Positions 21,354 to 32,638 of a DNA stretch of 33,255 nucleotides are shown here, piece after piece. The position numbers and the translations under genes are program-made. This DNA is from Heterostelium multicystogenum. Lineage: Eukaryota > Evosea > Eumycetozoa > Acytosteliales > Acytosteliaceae. The notes beneath the pieces are model-generated. The model was not told where the DNA came from and ran no database searches. It worked only from the letters and a program-made list of their open reading frames with translations. The DNA is taken from contig RCNN01000289.1 of the NCBI GenBank assembly GCA_003667245.1, positions 1 to 33,255 on the forward strand, given 5' to 3'. Position 1 is the first letter of the stretch. Every line of letters begins with the position of its first letter.

Positions 21354-22370
21354 TTACTTCTTGGTGTAGTCATAGAATCCACGTCCAGACTTCTTACCAA
21401 GTCTACCTGCATCTACATATTTAACTAACAATGGACTTGGTCTGTATTTGCTGTCACCAAGTTCGGAGTGGAGTACTCTCATGATTGAAAGACATGTGTC
21501 AAGACCAATAAAGTCACCAAGGGTCAATGGACCCATTGGCATGTTGCAACCCAACTTCATGGTGGTGTCGATATCCTCGACAGATCCAATACCTTCGTAG
21601 TGGGCTTGGATGGCCTCATTGATGTATGGCATCAACAAACGATTGGCGATGAATCCCGGGATGTCTTTGGCATTGGTGGTGACCTTACCCATATCTTTGG
21701 CGAGCTCCAATGTTTTGTTGAGAGTGTCGTCGGAGGTTTGGAGACCAGAGATGACTTCGACCAACTGCATCACTGGAACTGGGTTCATAAAGTGCATACC
21801 GATGACCTTCTCTGGGCAGTTGGTAGCAGCTGCGATCTTGGTAATGGAGATGGAGGAGGTGTTGGATGACAAGATGGTGTGAGGCTGAGTAATCTTGGCG
21901 AGTGAAGCAAAGAGATCACATTTGATTTGGGTGTTCTCGACGATGGCTTCAATGACAAAGTCGGCGCTGGCCAAAGCATTCAAGTCCGATGCGTAGGTGA
22001 TACGTTGCAATGAAGCGGCCTTGTCGGCTTCACTCAACTTTCCCTTCTCAACGGCCTTTTGCAAGAGTCCACCAATGAACTTCTCAGACTTGACCAACAT
22101 CTCTGGGCTCTTGTCGACGACCACGACATTACGCTTTGCAACTTGGGCCAAGACCTGGGCGATACCCGATCCCATCTGACCAGCACCAATCACACCTACA
22201 TTCTTGATCTAACAACACAAAAACAACAAGACCAACAAGATATGATATTTATCAATAAGCATATAACCCTCATGTGAATCAACTGAGTTTGTAACTATGA
22301 TATTTACGGTTGATGATGAATAGTATCTCAAATTTGATTGCAACAAAGAAGAGGAAAGTGATTTCAACAT
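21354..22370 (-). CDS. 3-hydroxyacyl-CoA dehydrogenase, mitochondrial
   Basis: NAD-dependent oxidation of L-3-hydroxyacyl-CoA in fatty-acid beta-oxidation (3-hydroxybutyryl-CoA dehydrogenase type). Exon 1 (22308-22370) encodes MLKSLSSSLLQSNLRYYSSS, a Ser/Arg/Leu-rich mitochondrial presequence. The intron 22209-22307 (GTAAATATC...TTGTTAG) is phase 0 and leads into IKNVGVIGAGQMGSGIAQVL, the Rossmann loop. Further signatures are the catalytic His and Glu segments (GMHFMNPVPVMQLVEVI, FVIEAIVEN), SSNTSSISI, PGFIANRLLMPYINEA and the C-terminal GRLGKKSGRGFYDY. 305 residues, as expected for a short-chain HADH. Fully open. Divergent from Rab2. Confidence 0.95.
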
Positions 22371-23055
22371 TTTTCGTGTGTTCCTAGCTTGCTGTCCAAT
22401 TCCAATAAATATATGATTATAACTAGTTTTAGAGATCTAAGTCTGCTGTTGATGTTGATTATTCTGCAGAATCAAATCAAATTCACACAAAAATTTACTT
22501 TGAATTGGGATTAAAAAGTGTTGGCACGATGAGCATTCTTGGATGCTTGCTGTCAGGAAGGCAGCTATGAGAAAAAAATTTTATAAAACTATTCTTGAGG
22601 ATTGTTTTTATTGTTTTTTTTTTAATTTATTTTCTATTTAAATAATGCACATTTATGTTTATGTGGTTGAATAATTATAAATTGAAAAAAACAAATTGTG
22701 TGTTTTGATTTATTCATTTATTATAATTAATTAAAAAACAAATAATACTCAATTTGTATCTAAATATTTAAAGTGTTTTTGTTGTTATAATTATAACACC
22801 ATTATTGTTATTATATATTTTATATATTCAAATAAGCAGCAGCAGCAGCAGCAACACCATTTAAAACAAAAGAAACTCTGTTTAGTTATTTTAGTCACTA
22901 AAACTTACTTTTACAATTCTTTTCTATACTTTTCCTATTCATATCATCATCTACTTGACTACTTCTACTTGTATATTTACACTTATTTATACTTACTACT
23001 TCATACATTCAATTAAATATCTCATTATATACATATAATTATAAGATTATAAAAG
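22371..23055. other. Divergent promoter region between HAD and Rab2
   Basis: 685 bp of AT-rich DNA between two divergent starts. It holds a GC-richer patch with two adjacent hairpins (22531-22565, listed separately) and an (AGC)6 microsatellite at 22835-22852. No protein-coding signal. Confidence 0.65.
22531..22565. other. Two adjacent hairpins, candidate structured RNA
   Basis: First stem AGCAT (22532-22536) pairs with ATGCT (22543-22547) around a six-base loop. The second stem GCTGTC (22549-22554) pairs with GGCAGC (22560-22565), allowing one G-T pair, around AGGAA. The surrounding 70 bases are clearly richer in GC than the spacer. It could be a 5' UTR element of HAD, a small ncRNA or chance. 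Confidence 0.35.
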
Positions 23056-24127
<1,072 letters not shown>

Positions 24128-24338
24128 GCAAACTTTTTTAATAAATTAAAATTTTAAGTTGGTTAAAATGTCAAAGTCGAGCTGCCTGGTACTTGGATTA
24201 GATTTGTAGATTTGGTGTCTAATAAGCAGTGGTCAGCATGGAAAATTAATTGTATCTTGTATAAAAAAGAATTAAATATTTGTTTCAATATTACTTGAAA
24301 TGTATTATTACTCTTGGGTTTTCAATTTTTGATATAAT
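24128..24338. other. Convergent 3' region between Rab2 and DNA polymerase
   Basis: 211 bp separating two convergent stops. A GC-richer patch at 24177-24240 contains nested complementary segments: CTGC (24182-24185) with GCAG (24226-24229) and ATTAGA (24197-24202) with TCTAAT (24218-24223). This could be a 3' UTR structure or a small RNA. No ORF of note. Confidence 0.4.
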
Positions 24339-27300
24339 TTATTTAGCTTCATACCAAGTCTTTGCAAACCTACAATCTACGATTAAATCTACTAATAGTG
24401 GGGTATTGAGTGGATTGGACATGAGTCTCATCACTATTTCACGAGCTTCTTTGGCATGTTCCTCCGGTCCTTCCAGAATAAGTTCATCATGAATTTGCAT
24501 GATCAGTTGGAAACCGAGTTCCTTCAATCTCTTATCTTCTTCAATCATCAACATTGCTTTCATCACAATATCTGCAGCACCTCCTTGTAGTGGAGTATTG
24601 ATGGATGCACGCTCCGAGTGTCCTTTCATTCCCTTGGCTGGATTGTCGATGTCTGGAAGCATTCTATATCTTCCCATCAATGTTCTTGTCCATTTATGTG
24701 AATTAGCAATGGCGATCGTCTTCTTTTGCCACAATAACACCTCGGGTCTATCTGAGTACCAACGGTCTAGTGTTTCTTGTGCTTCCTTGAGTGTAACTCC
24801 CCAATCCTTTGACAATCCATGAGCAGTCTTACCATAGGCAATGGAGAAATTTAGTGTCTTTGCTTTTCTACGTTCAGCACCAAATGAATCTTTGAGCAAT
24901 GGTTTTGGAGGTTCACCATCGCCATCCCATTCCAGCAAAACTTCACCTTTGTCGACCGCTTCTTTTACATGAGGATACATTCCCATAGCTGTACGAGAGT
25001 GAAAATCACCACCAATTTTGAATGCATTTATCATGGATTTACAGTTTGTGATATGTGCCAAAAGTCTGAGTTCTAGTTGTCCATAATCTGCTACAACTAA
25101 AATATTTCCAGGCTCGCATGTGAAAGCTTTTCTAATTTTGTAACGATCCTTCTCGAGTGCAGGTTGATTTTGTAAATTTGGACGTTTGGATGAGAGTCTA
25201 CCAGTTTCAGTATTGACATTGACAGATGTATGTACGCGATGATTTGAATCACAAAGTTTTTTGGAGTGGAATAATGAATGATGTCAAAAGAGTTCCAACA
25301 CTTCCTATTTCAAGGAGTGAGGTGGATTGCTTTTGAAGCCTCAATACCATCTTTCTCTCCTTGTTCTTTGTTTTCTGATTTCTCTTTGAAATGATTGAAA
25401 ATCTTTCCATATTTACCCTTAGAAGGATTTCCGGCAAGATCTCTTAACGCAGCTGCATCGACTGCTGGCCATCCACTTGCTGTGTGCGATCCAACTGGCA
25501 ATCCCAATCCGGTCAAAATGAAAGGTCTCATTTTCTTAGGCTTCTTTTTACCCTCTTCAATGAATCCTTCTGTGTTTTCTGTATCAAACTCTCTCTCTGC
25601 TGGCATTTCTTCCTTTGTTTTTACATTTTTGGTTGGTGCAAATAACAGTTGTTGAATCTGAGCGTCAGATGATGGATTCATATACTTTGCATTTGGACAG
25701 TGCTTAATTGCCCAGTTTTGGAATGCATTCATATTATCTTGAATATCTTTTGTTGCGTCGCCTTCAATCTTTTTTGAGATGCTCAACATCAACTTTCATT
25801 CCACGACGCTCCATGTCTGTAAGCAAATGGCCAAATGGACGCCACAAATTATGATAGAAATCCCACATGTTTGTATCATTCATCCATACCATTTTCTTCA
25901 ACTTGGCCTGGAGATTCTCCCGGAGATTCCAAGTAAGCTCTGCGTCAAGGGACGAATACTCAATCCATGTTTCAATGTGTTTGGGGTGACGTTGAATTAC
26001 TTCAAGTGGAGGAATCACAATATCTTTTTACCAGGTGTTCCATCGGCTTTGATCTTATTCTTTCCGAATAAATCCTTGATGCTAGTTTTGTGGTTGTCCA
26101 ATAATTCTTTGATAGACCTTCAAGAGAGTATCCACCTCTTCCATTTCGAGATGCATCCCATAGTCTAGCCATATGCAGTGTATCTCCTCCAAAGCCCTTT
26201 ACATCTATATTGTGGTTAAAGAAAATGTGTCGATCGAAACCATAGTTGTGCCAAACTTTGTAAATTGCTTCGCTCTCAAAGTAAGGTCGGAATATTTCGA
26301 GAATTTCATTGCCATTTTCACCCATAGTGTCTACCCAGAGCCTTGATCCAGTTCCAAAATCGATATCAGGTCCACAATAAACACTGAAACATATGATTCT
26401 ACCATGTCCAATCGGTGACTCTTTCTTGAGATCCAAATCAACTACTTCAGTGTCACAAGCATGATACAAGTAATTGAGAGAAAGCAATTGATTCACTACG
26501 GATTTGGCTTTTTCTACATCATTTACAATTGTTACATTTGGCATTCTAATTTTGGAAATCTCCTCCTCAGTAACAGGAACATATATCTCGTCCAGTGGCT
26601 CGGTTAGTGAAGATTCCTCTTCCAAATCCTCTCCTATCTCTTGTTTTGGTTGCTTCTTCTTTCTTTTTGGCTTTCTTCTGAAATTTCCGAGGAAACAGCA
26701 AGGTCCATGACATCACCATCCTCCGCTACAATATTTACAGCTATCTTTGATTTCTTTATTTTTACATTACCACTTTCAGCATAGACATCTTTCTCTTCAC
26801 CTTCAAAAGGTAAATTCAATTTAGGAAGAGTGTCTTTGATCCTTTGGAATTTGAATTTATCCAAATATTCAACCAACTAGCATTTTAAATAATGACATTA
26901 GTCGAATGTAAGAGTTTTAAAGAAAAGATTGATACTCACTTTGATTCTATTGATTGGCTTAAACCTCAGACTATCCAATGGTGGTACATTTACATGCCTA
27001 TTCAAAGTAACGAGTTGATATGATAATTGAATTTGTTCTTTCAAGTTTTGTATCCTACATGTGATGAGTTGAATTAATATATGAGTATGAATAGTGGAGG
27101 TTTAACAATTACTTTTCTTGTAATTTCGGTGGTAGACTTTCAATATTCTCTAGAATATCGTTGATGTGTCCAAAACTGTTGATTAACGATACTGCTGTCT
27201 TCGGTCCTAGTCCTGGAACTCCTGGAACTTATTTTGAAATAGATGATAAGTCTATGATTTGGAATAAAGTTTAGATGGTACTTACTATTATCAGAGGAAT

Positions 27301-28380
27301 CACCAACAAGTGATTGGTAAGAGGTTACAAATTTACTTTCAACACCCATTTTCTCAGCAACTTCGTCTACTCCAATGATTTCATTAGATTTGGGTCGGTA
27401 TACTGATATATGTTCGGTGGTAACTAGCTGTAGCAGATCTTTGTCGTCACTGACGATGGTGATACGATGTCCTGCCTCTGAAGCAAGTCTAGTATAGGTT
27501 GCAATCAAATCATCGCTTTCAAATCGATCTATTTTCAATACTGGAATTCCAATTGCTTCAGATAAGTGATTTATCAGTTCAAACTGTGATTTGAGGTCGT
27601 CTGGCATTGGAGGTCGATGAGATTTATACTCTGGATACAACTCACGACGGAAAGATCCACCTCTTGGATCAAAGCACAGCGCAACATAATCTGGCTTGAA
27701 GTCTTTGAGGAATCGCAGCATTGATTGAGTATATCCATGAATTGCATTGATAGGCTGTCCGTCTATAGACAACAATGGAGATCCATTGAATGCTTTATAC
27801 AAAAGAGGTGTACCATCTATAATCAATGTATGATGCTTTGCAGTATCAATATCATCATTATCCTCATGATTATTAACATCATTATCATCTTCTTTTTCAT
27901 TGACCTCATCAGCCTTTTTGCCCAAGATCATTGGAAGTCGCAATCGATTCATCTTGGATAGCAGGCGTTGACTTGGTTGTATCGTCAGATTGAAGACTAT
28001 CCACAAGATTGACACTATCATTGATATTTTCATTGTTTTGAGCAAAAGGTATTGGCTGTTGCTGTTGTTGTTGTTTTAGTTCAGGTTCTGCATTTGATTC
28101 TGATGCACTTGCCAAATATAATAAGTGGTTCAGCTGATGCTTCTCCTGCAGGAGAAGTGAGAGATGTTTCAGTATTAGATTCTTTGGTCGACGCTTTCTT
28201 CTTTGATGGTTTCTTGTCAAAGTAGATTCTTCCACCACCTGGCAACTCAATGAAAGGTTCTTTTGACTTTATCTTTTATGTTTATTGTTCGAGCTTGCTT
28301 CTTAGTACTGCTGTTATTGTTAGACACATCTGAAGCAATAGCAGTTGCGCCATTCATAATATTAGGATTACTGCTACTAC

Positions 28381-28423
<43 letters not shown>

Positions 28424-28854
28424 GATTATTACTTTGCCATTATTTTTCAAATTGAATAGAGGCTTTCCACTGTTATTCTTAATCAAAGGTTTATAACTTC
28501 TTATATTATTATTACTATTATTAGTATTACTATTAGTACTGTTATTATTATCACTACTACTACTACTATTATTGTTGTTGATGTTTGTGGACGTAGATCT
28601 TAACAAGTCATCTTTATTACTATGTTGATGAAAGGTGAAACTTGAAATGACTATTAAAATTTGATGTTGAATAGTATGCATTTTGTCGCTTTACTACTGT
28701 TATTATTAGTCAATGTATTTAAAGGAATAGTTGATTGAATTGGTATTCGATATGAATGTCTATTATACAATGTACACGATGCAATTGATTTCGATAAGCT
28801 ATTACCATTGGTAGATGGCTGATTAGCAAACAACCTGCTAGCAAAACTCAGCAT
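24339..28854 (-). CDS. Organellar family-A DNA polymerase (POP type) with N-terminal 5' nuclease
   Basis: The start at 28854 gives a mitochondrial-type leader (MLSFASRLFANQPS) followed by poly-Asn/Ser low complexity. Domain 1 (about 27870-26880) is a Pol I-type 5'-3' exonuclease: LIIDGTPLLYKAFNG, FDPRGGSFRRELYPEYKSHR, RFESDDLIAT, IVSDDKDLLQLV, VGDSSDN, then across an intron PGVPGLGPKTA. The linker region SYQLVTLNRHVNV matches that after the bacterial 5' nuclease. Domain 2 (26540-25800) is a 3'-5' exonuclease with the DxE motif (ACDTEVVDLD), KVWHNYGFDRH and a late YSSLDAELTW. Domain 3 is the polymerase: NTETGRLSSKRPNLQNQPAL, motif A VADYGQLELRLLAH (about 25071-25100), motif B RRKAKTLNFSIAYGKT (about 24826-24873) and motif C QIHDELILE (24472-24498). 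GGDFHSRTAMGMYPH and the Pro/Lys insert are typical of plant/protist organellar polymerases. Introns occur near 27235-27291, 27062-27111 and 26876-26940. About 1,440 codons; several indels (near 28690, 28250, 27950, 26640, 26090, 25790, 25320). It should replicate mitochondrial DNA. Confidence 0.9.
28375..28423 (-). repeat. ATT/AAT trinucleotide microsatellite (poly-Asn)
   Basis: About fifteen consecutive ATT units on the plus strand, read as Asn codons in the N-terminal extension of the DNA polymerase. Related Asn/Ser tracts continue at 28500-28580. Confidence 0.9.
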
Positions 28855-29194
28855 CTTGGCTTTACAATAGTTTGTCGAATATAAACAAATGCAATTACTT
28901 TAATTAATGATCCAAGCCTAGTTCGGTACTCAGACCTCATCAATAAAATATAAATCTTGAAAAACTTTGAAAGTTGCCAAAATAGAGATTCGTTGGACTG
29001 TCCCACATCGAAATTGACTGTCATTTCCAAGAAATACTAGTGTAGTGCCAAACCGAGAAATATTATATTATAATCATCATATAAAGAGTATCTGTGAACC
29101 TTCACCTGATATGTATATTTGCACCATCAATCACCATCAAAAAATAACAAAGCACTACTCGTAATTCAGTTTAGTTTGCAGTCCTGACATCAAA
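28855..29194. other. Divergent promoter region, DNA polymerase and macrodomain gene
   Basis: 340 bp between two divergent starts. The minus-strand frame at 28848-29030 is not considered coding. A patch at 28905-29015 is GC-richer than typical spacer but shows no recognisable RNA family. Confidence 0.55.
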
Positions 29195-29850
29195 ATGCTG
29201 GAGAACAATGTTGTGGTTCGCTCGGGCGATATCTTTAATTCTCCTATGAATGCATTGGTCAATGCTGTCAATTGCAAAGGTGTCATGGGAAAAGGATTGG
29301 CATTGGCATTTAAAAATAAATACCCAAATATGTTTAAAAACTATCAACAGCGCTGCAGAAATGGTTTGGTTCGCTTAGGACAGCCCTATTGCTTCACAGA
29401 AAGTGACGGAAAAATCATTGTCAACTTCCCAACAAAGAATCATTGGAAGGAAAACTCGACACTCACCGACATTGAGGATGGATTAGACTATCTGGTGGCG
29501 CACGCCGGTGGAATGGGGCATTCAAACAATTGCTATTCCACCACTGGGCTGTGGGTTCGGTGGTCTCTCATGGAAGGAAGTCTTTCCGGTCATCGAGCAG
29601 AAGATCTCTTCGTTGCGTAATACCAGTTGAAAATCTATGCACCAAACAACAAAAGATATCTTCGAATCTGCAACCGACAAATCGACATCAGAACCGCTTG
29701 AAAATCATCCTCAAAGCCGCCGCTCCAGCTGAACCAGAAAACAGACTCAAAAGAGGCTCGCACCAAGAAGACGAAGAAGAAGAGGAAGCAAATGGAAACC
29801 AAAGAAACGAATCGGTCCCCTCCAGCACCAAACAACCAAAACAAGATTAA
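29195..29850 (+). CDS. DarG/TARG1-like macrodomain ADP-ribosyl hydrolase
   Basis: ATG 29195 opens an intronless macrodomain. VVVRSGDIFNSPMNALVNAV then NCKGVMGKGLALAFKNKYP is the ADP-ribose-binding start. KIIVNFPTKNHWKENSTLTD contains the lysine equivalent to the catalytic Lys of DarG ('NFPTKxHW'). After a shift near 29515, TIAIPPLGCGFGGLSWKEVF supplies the second ligand loop. These motifs are closer to bacterial DarG, which removes ADP-ribose from thymidine in DNA, than to MacroD or PARP macrodomains. The domain ends near 29630; LKIYAPNN after a further shift looks like its last strand, followed by a Lys/Glu-rich tail whose frame is unclear (end 29850 is provisional). It is divergent from the organellar polymerase. 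Role in removing ADP-ribose from DNA or protein is inferred from the family. Confidence 0.82.
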
Positions 29851-30066
29851 ACTTGTTCACATGAATCATGATTCTATTTATCAAAGACAAAACTACATAA
29901 AAATCTGATCAGACTCACACGAAGTTCAATTTTAGTCATTATATAAAAAAAAATAGGTTTTTCATTGTAAATGTTGTTGTTTTTGAATTTGGATTGTTTG
30001 ATCGACCGAATTACATATTACATATTAAATATTCAGATAGAATAGAAAGCATAGATAAGATATACA

Positions 30067-30603
30067 ATGTCAAAACCAGCATCAGAAGCATTATCAAAAG
30101 TATTCACATCGATCACCAAAGCAAAAGAAGAAAGGTGACAACTTTTTGGATATCTGTTTCGGTTTTGCCAGACAGAGGAATTGGACATCGTATCACAAAG
30201 AAGGTCTGGCCATCTAGAAACAGCTACTGGACTGTCACCAAAGTCAATTTCTCAAAGAACTCTGTATGAATCGTGAATATGTGCTTCAAGATGAGGACGA
30301 ACAAACCTTTGATGTCATGTTCGAACACGAAGATTCAAACTAACACTCTTACATTTGCATATGCACATGTTGATCAAACTATGTAGGGTGGAAGAACAAC
30401 ATCACTTAGAGGTAATGCCTATGGTGTTTTGACATGGAATGGTGTCACCGATTTAAAGGAACGTCGTGTTATTGATTTATTAGAAAAGAATTGGACAACT
30501 TTTCCATACACCATCCCAAAGAAATCTGAAAGACCACCAGTAGCAGAAGAATCAGCAGAATCAACCGAAGAACCATCAGAGCAAACAGAACAACAACAAT
30601 AAT
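30067..30603 (+). CDS. MRPS34: Mitochondrial ribosomal protein mS34
   Basis: A small-subunit mitoribosomal protein. ATG 30067 gives MSKPASEALSKVFTSITKAK. After a shift, LPDRGIGHRITKKVWPSRNS then YWTVTKVNF matches the mS34 core (in human LGRLVTRKSW...CYWRLTRV). NAYGVLTWNGVTDLKERRVI then LLEKNWTTFP matches the conserved 'HGKAWGILTFKG...W' segment. The protein ends with an acidic Glu/Gln/Ser tail (SEQTEQQQ) and TAA 30601-30603. Breaks or an unresolved intron lie near 30130-30165 and 30340-30390 (a TAG is followed directly by GGRTTSLRG). About 170 residues. A partner in the mitochondrion for the nearby polymerase and HAD only in the general sense. Confidence 0.75.
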
Positions 30604-30834
30604 CACCCCCAACAATAATACAATAATAATAATAAATGTATATAATAATATATTCTTAAATGCCAGGTACCATCTATTAAATCATACAACTCAGCAGGCA
30701 ACACTTTACAAGCCCTTTGTAAACATACATATTAACAAGATAGATTGATTAGATTCCAGTTTAGATTGTTTAATTAATAGTTAGATAGATTACAATTGAT
30801 ACAAAGATGCACAAATAAGACTTCAAAATTGTGT

Positions 30835-31000
30835 TTATTTATTGTAAATCAATGTGAGATCAAGATTGGTAAGAGCCGTGTCCAGGTCCAGTCGTGTTGA
30901 CTCTACGATGTGCATCACGAAGTCTTGAGTTGCATTGAATTGGAATTGCACATTTTCACCTCGATGGAGGTGATAATTAAAATAAGTAAAACCTAATATT
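30835..31000 (-). CDS. Possible C-terminal exon of an unknown protein
   Basis: On the minus strand the segment HRGENVQFQFNATQDFVMHI followed by VESTRLDLDTALTNLDL and ending LIYNK with TAA has a balanced amino-acid composition unlike the AT-driven frames around it. The frame upstream of about 31000 becomes Phe/Ile-rich and is unlikely to be coding; a nearby AG (about 30992) could be an acceptor. No upstream exon or start was identified and no family is recognised. It is convergent with the mS34 gene. Confidence 0.35.
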
Positions 31001-31046
31001 TTTATTGGATTTAGATCGATTTGATATCTTATTAGGATAACGATCA

Positions 31047-31076
31047 AAAAACAGTGTGTGTAGCTGCACTGTTTTT
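31047..31076. repeat. Hairpin with 10-bp perfect arms
   Basis: AAAAACAGTG (31047-31056) and CACTGTTTTT (31067-31076) are perfect complements separated by a 10-base loop. It lies just upstream (minus-strand sense) of the possible exon at 30835-31000. Confidence 0.8.
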
Positions 31077-32638
31077 GGGTACAAAAAAACAAAAAATTAA
31101 AAATTAACCAACTTTGAAAGACCCAAAAAAAACATAGTGAGTTGATCAAAGTTTTGAGATATAAAAATTATTTTCATTTAAAATTGGGTTTGATTAACTT
31201 TGTCACCAAATAAAAACAATCTAACTCATCATTTCATAACATACACAAATAACAACTCTACACTTTATATTGACACCGAGGAGCATTAAATCGCCTATCG
31301 ACACCAACCCAATATCGCCATCAGGATCCTCATCAACTTCAATATCATCAACATCAAATATTAAAATAATCAAATCAAAGAGGAGAGGAGCTAAGAAGTT
31401 GAACTGGCTCCAACAACATTAAATAAGAACAGAAATAGTAGAATCATAGTAGTCTATTTTCATAGTTTATTACAAAATTTTATTAGTTTATTTATTTATT
31501 TATTTCAACTTGAGAGTGGTAGTTTAATGTAAAAATAGTAATAATAATATATTACCAAAAGATAAATAATTCATTTGTATAATTAGAAATTATCGAATAG
31601 ATCGAACCGAATCAACAAGGTAAGGTACCCAAATTCCTCTTCACTTGCTTCTTATTGGATTTTGTAGTTTGTTCGTGTCTGGCGAATATAGCTTTCTTTT
31701 TCAGTGGTTTGCTTATGATTAGAAATTATGTCTGCAAAAAAAGTAATTGTCTTTACATCCATCTTTTATTTTACATTTTACATAGTTTCCAAAAAAGTAA
31801 GAGAATTAGGGAAGGTTCACTCAAATCAATTTTAAAAATGGTGATAAAGAATACTGTATCCATATTATTACCATAGCTACCATTTTGCTGATAGTTGTTT
31901 TTAACAAGCGCACCATCAATGATCATTCTTCCACTAAGTTCACACAATGTTGCTTACAACAATCAATCAAATAATTAATTATTCAATAGCATACATATCT
32001 ATTTTCTTAATTCTGTGGTGTTTGTGTGTTGGTGGTTGTGTCCGGTGTTTGTGTGTTGTTGTGTGTGTTTGGACTGTTAATAGCTTATATTTACTGTGCA
32101 ATGCTGTGTTGTTGATTAATTGATTATGATAAAACCTATTTATTATGAATAGAAACATATCGGATTGATGCAAACACACATTTAAACTCCTTTATAAATT
32201 ATAATCAAAAATCATTTACTTTTACTATTAGCCTGCTATTCAACCATGAGTTAGTCCCTCACACACAATCATCCATATTTCACCTCACAACCAAATCAAA
32301 TCTAATTTTAATATAAACAAGCAACAATTTACACTTTTTAACTTATTAGTTTCAATTTCCATTCACAAAATACATAAATATAACAACAAAATCAAATATT
32401 ATAATTTATTTAAAAAACAATAAGCTTAGCTTTGATCCATATAATCATATACTAATTTTCAAAACTCACATTCCTTGAAACTAACAATTTCCATTACTAA
32501 ATTAATTTCTATAACATTTAAAACTTGGAACAAACAAAAAGGATTTACCAACTTTTTATATAATAGTGAATCTGTTTATGGATATACAGCATAGGAAAAT
32601 ATTGTAATTTTTGATATTTAAATTGGATAGTGTAGAAA

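Larger units (their letters stand above)
30604..32638. other. 2-kb sparse region
   Basis: Mostly AT-rich. It contains a possible minus-strand exon (30835-31000), a strong hairpin (31047-31076), a short plus-strand open stretch at 31275-31427 (SPIDTNPISPSG... ending LNWLQQH) without a start or partner exon, and a TG-rich block at 32018-32072. The remaining open frames (31655-31876, 31979-32179) look like chance ORFs. Confidence 0.55.

Noticed and set aside
28263..28496. Plus-strand frame with a long poly-Leu run resembling a membrane segment
   Set aside because: It is the complement of the AAT poly-Asn tract in the DNA polymerase gene.
28920..28960. TGATGA ... CTGA on the minus strand, like C/D-box snoRNA motifs
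   Set aside because: The two boxes are only a few bases apart and there is no terminal stem or second D box at proper spacing.
28848..29030. 60-codon minus-strand ORF between polymerase and macrodomain genes
   Set aside because: It ends inside the start of the polymerase gene in another frame and shows no family features; more likely 5' UTR or promoter.
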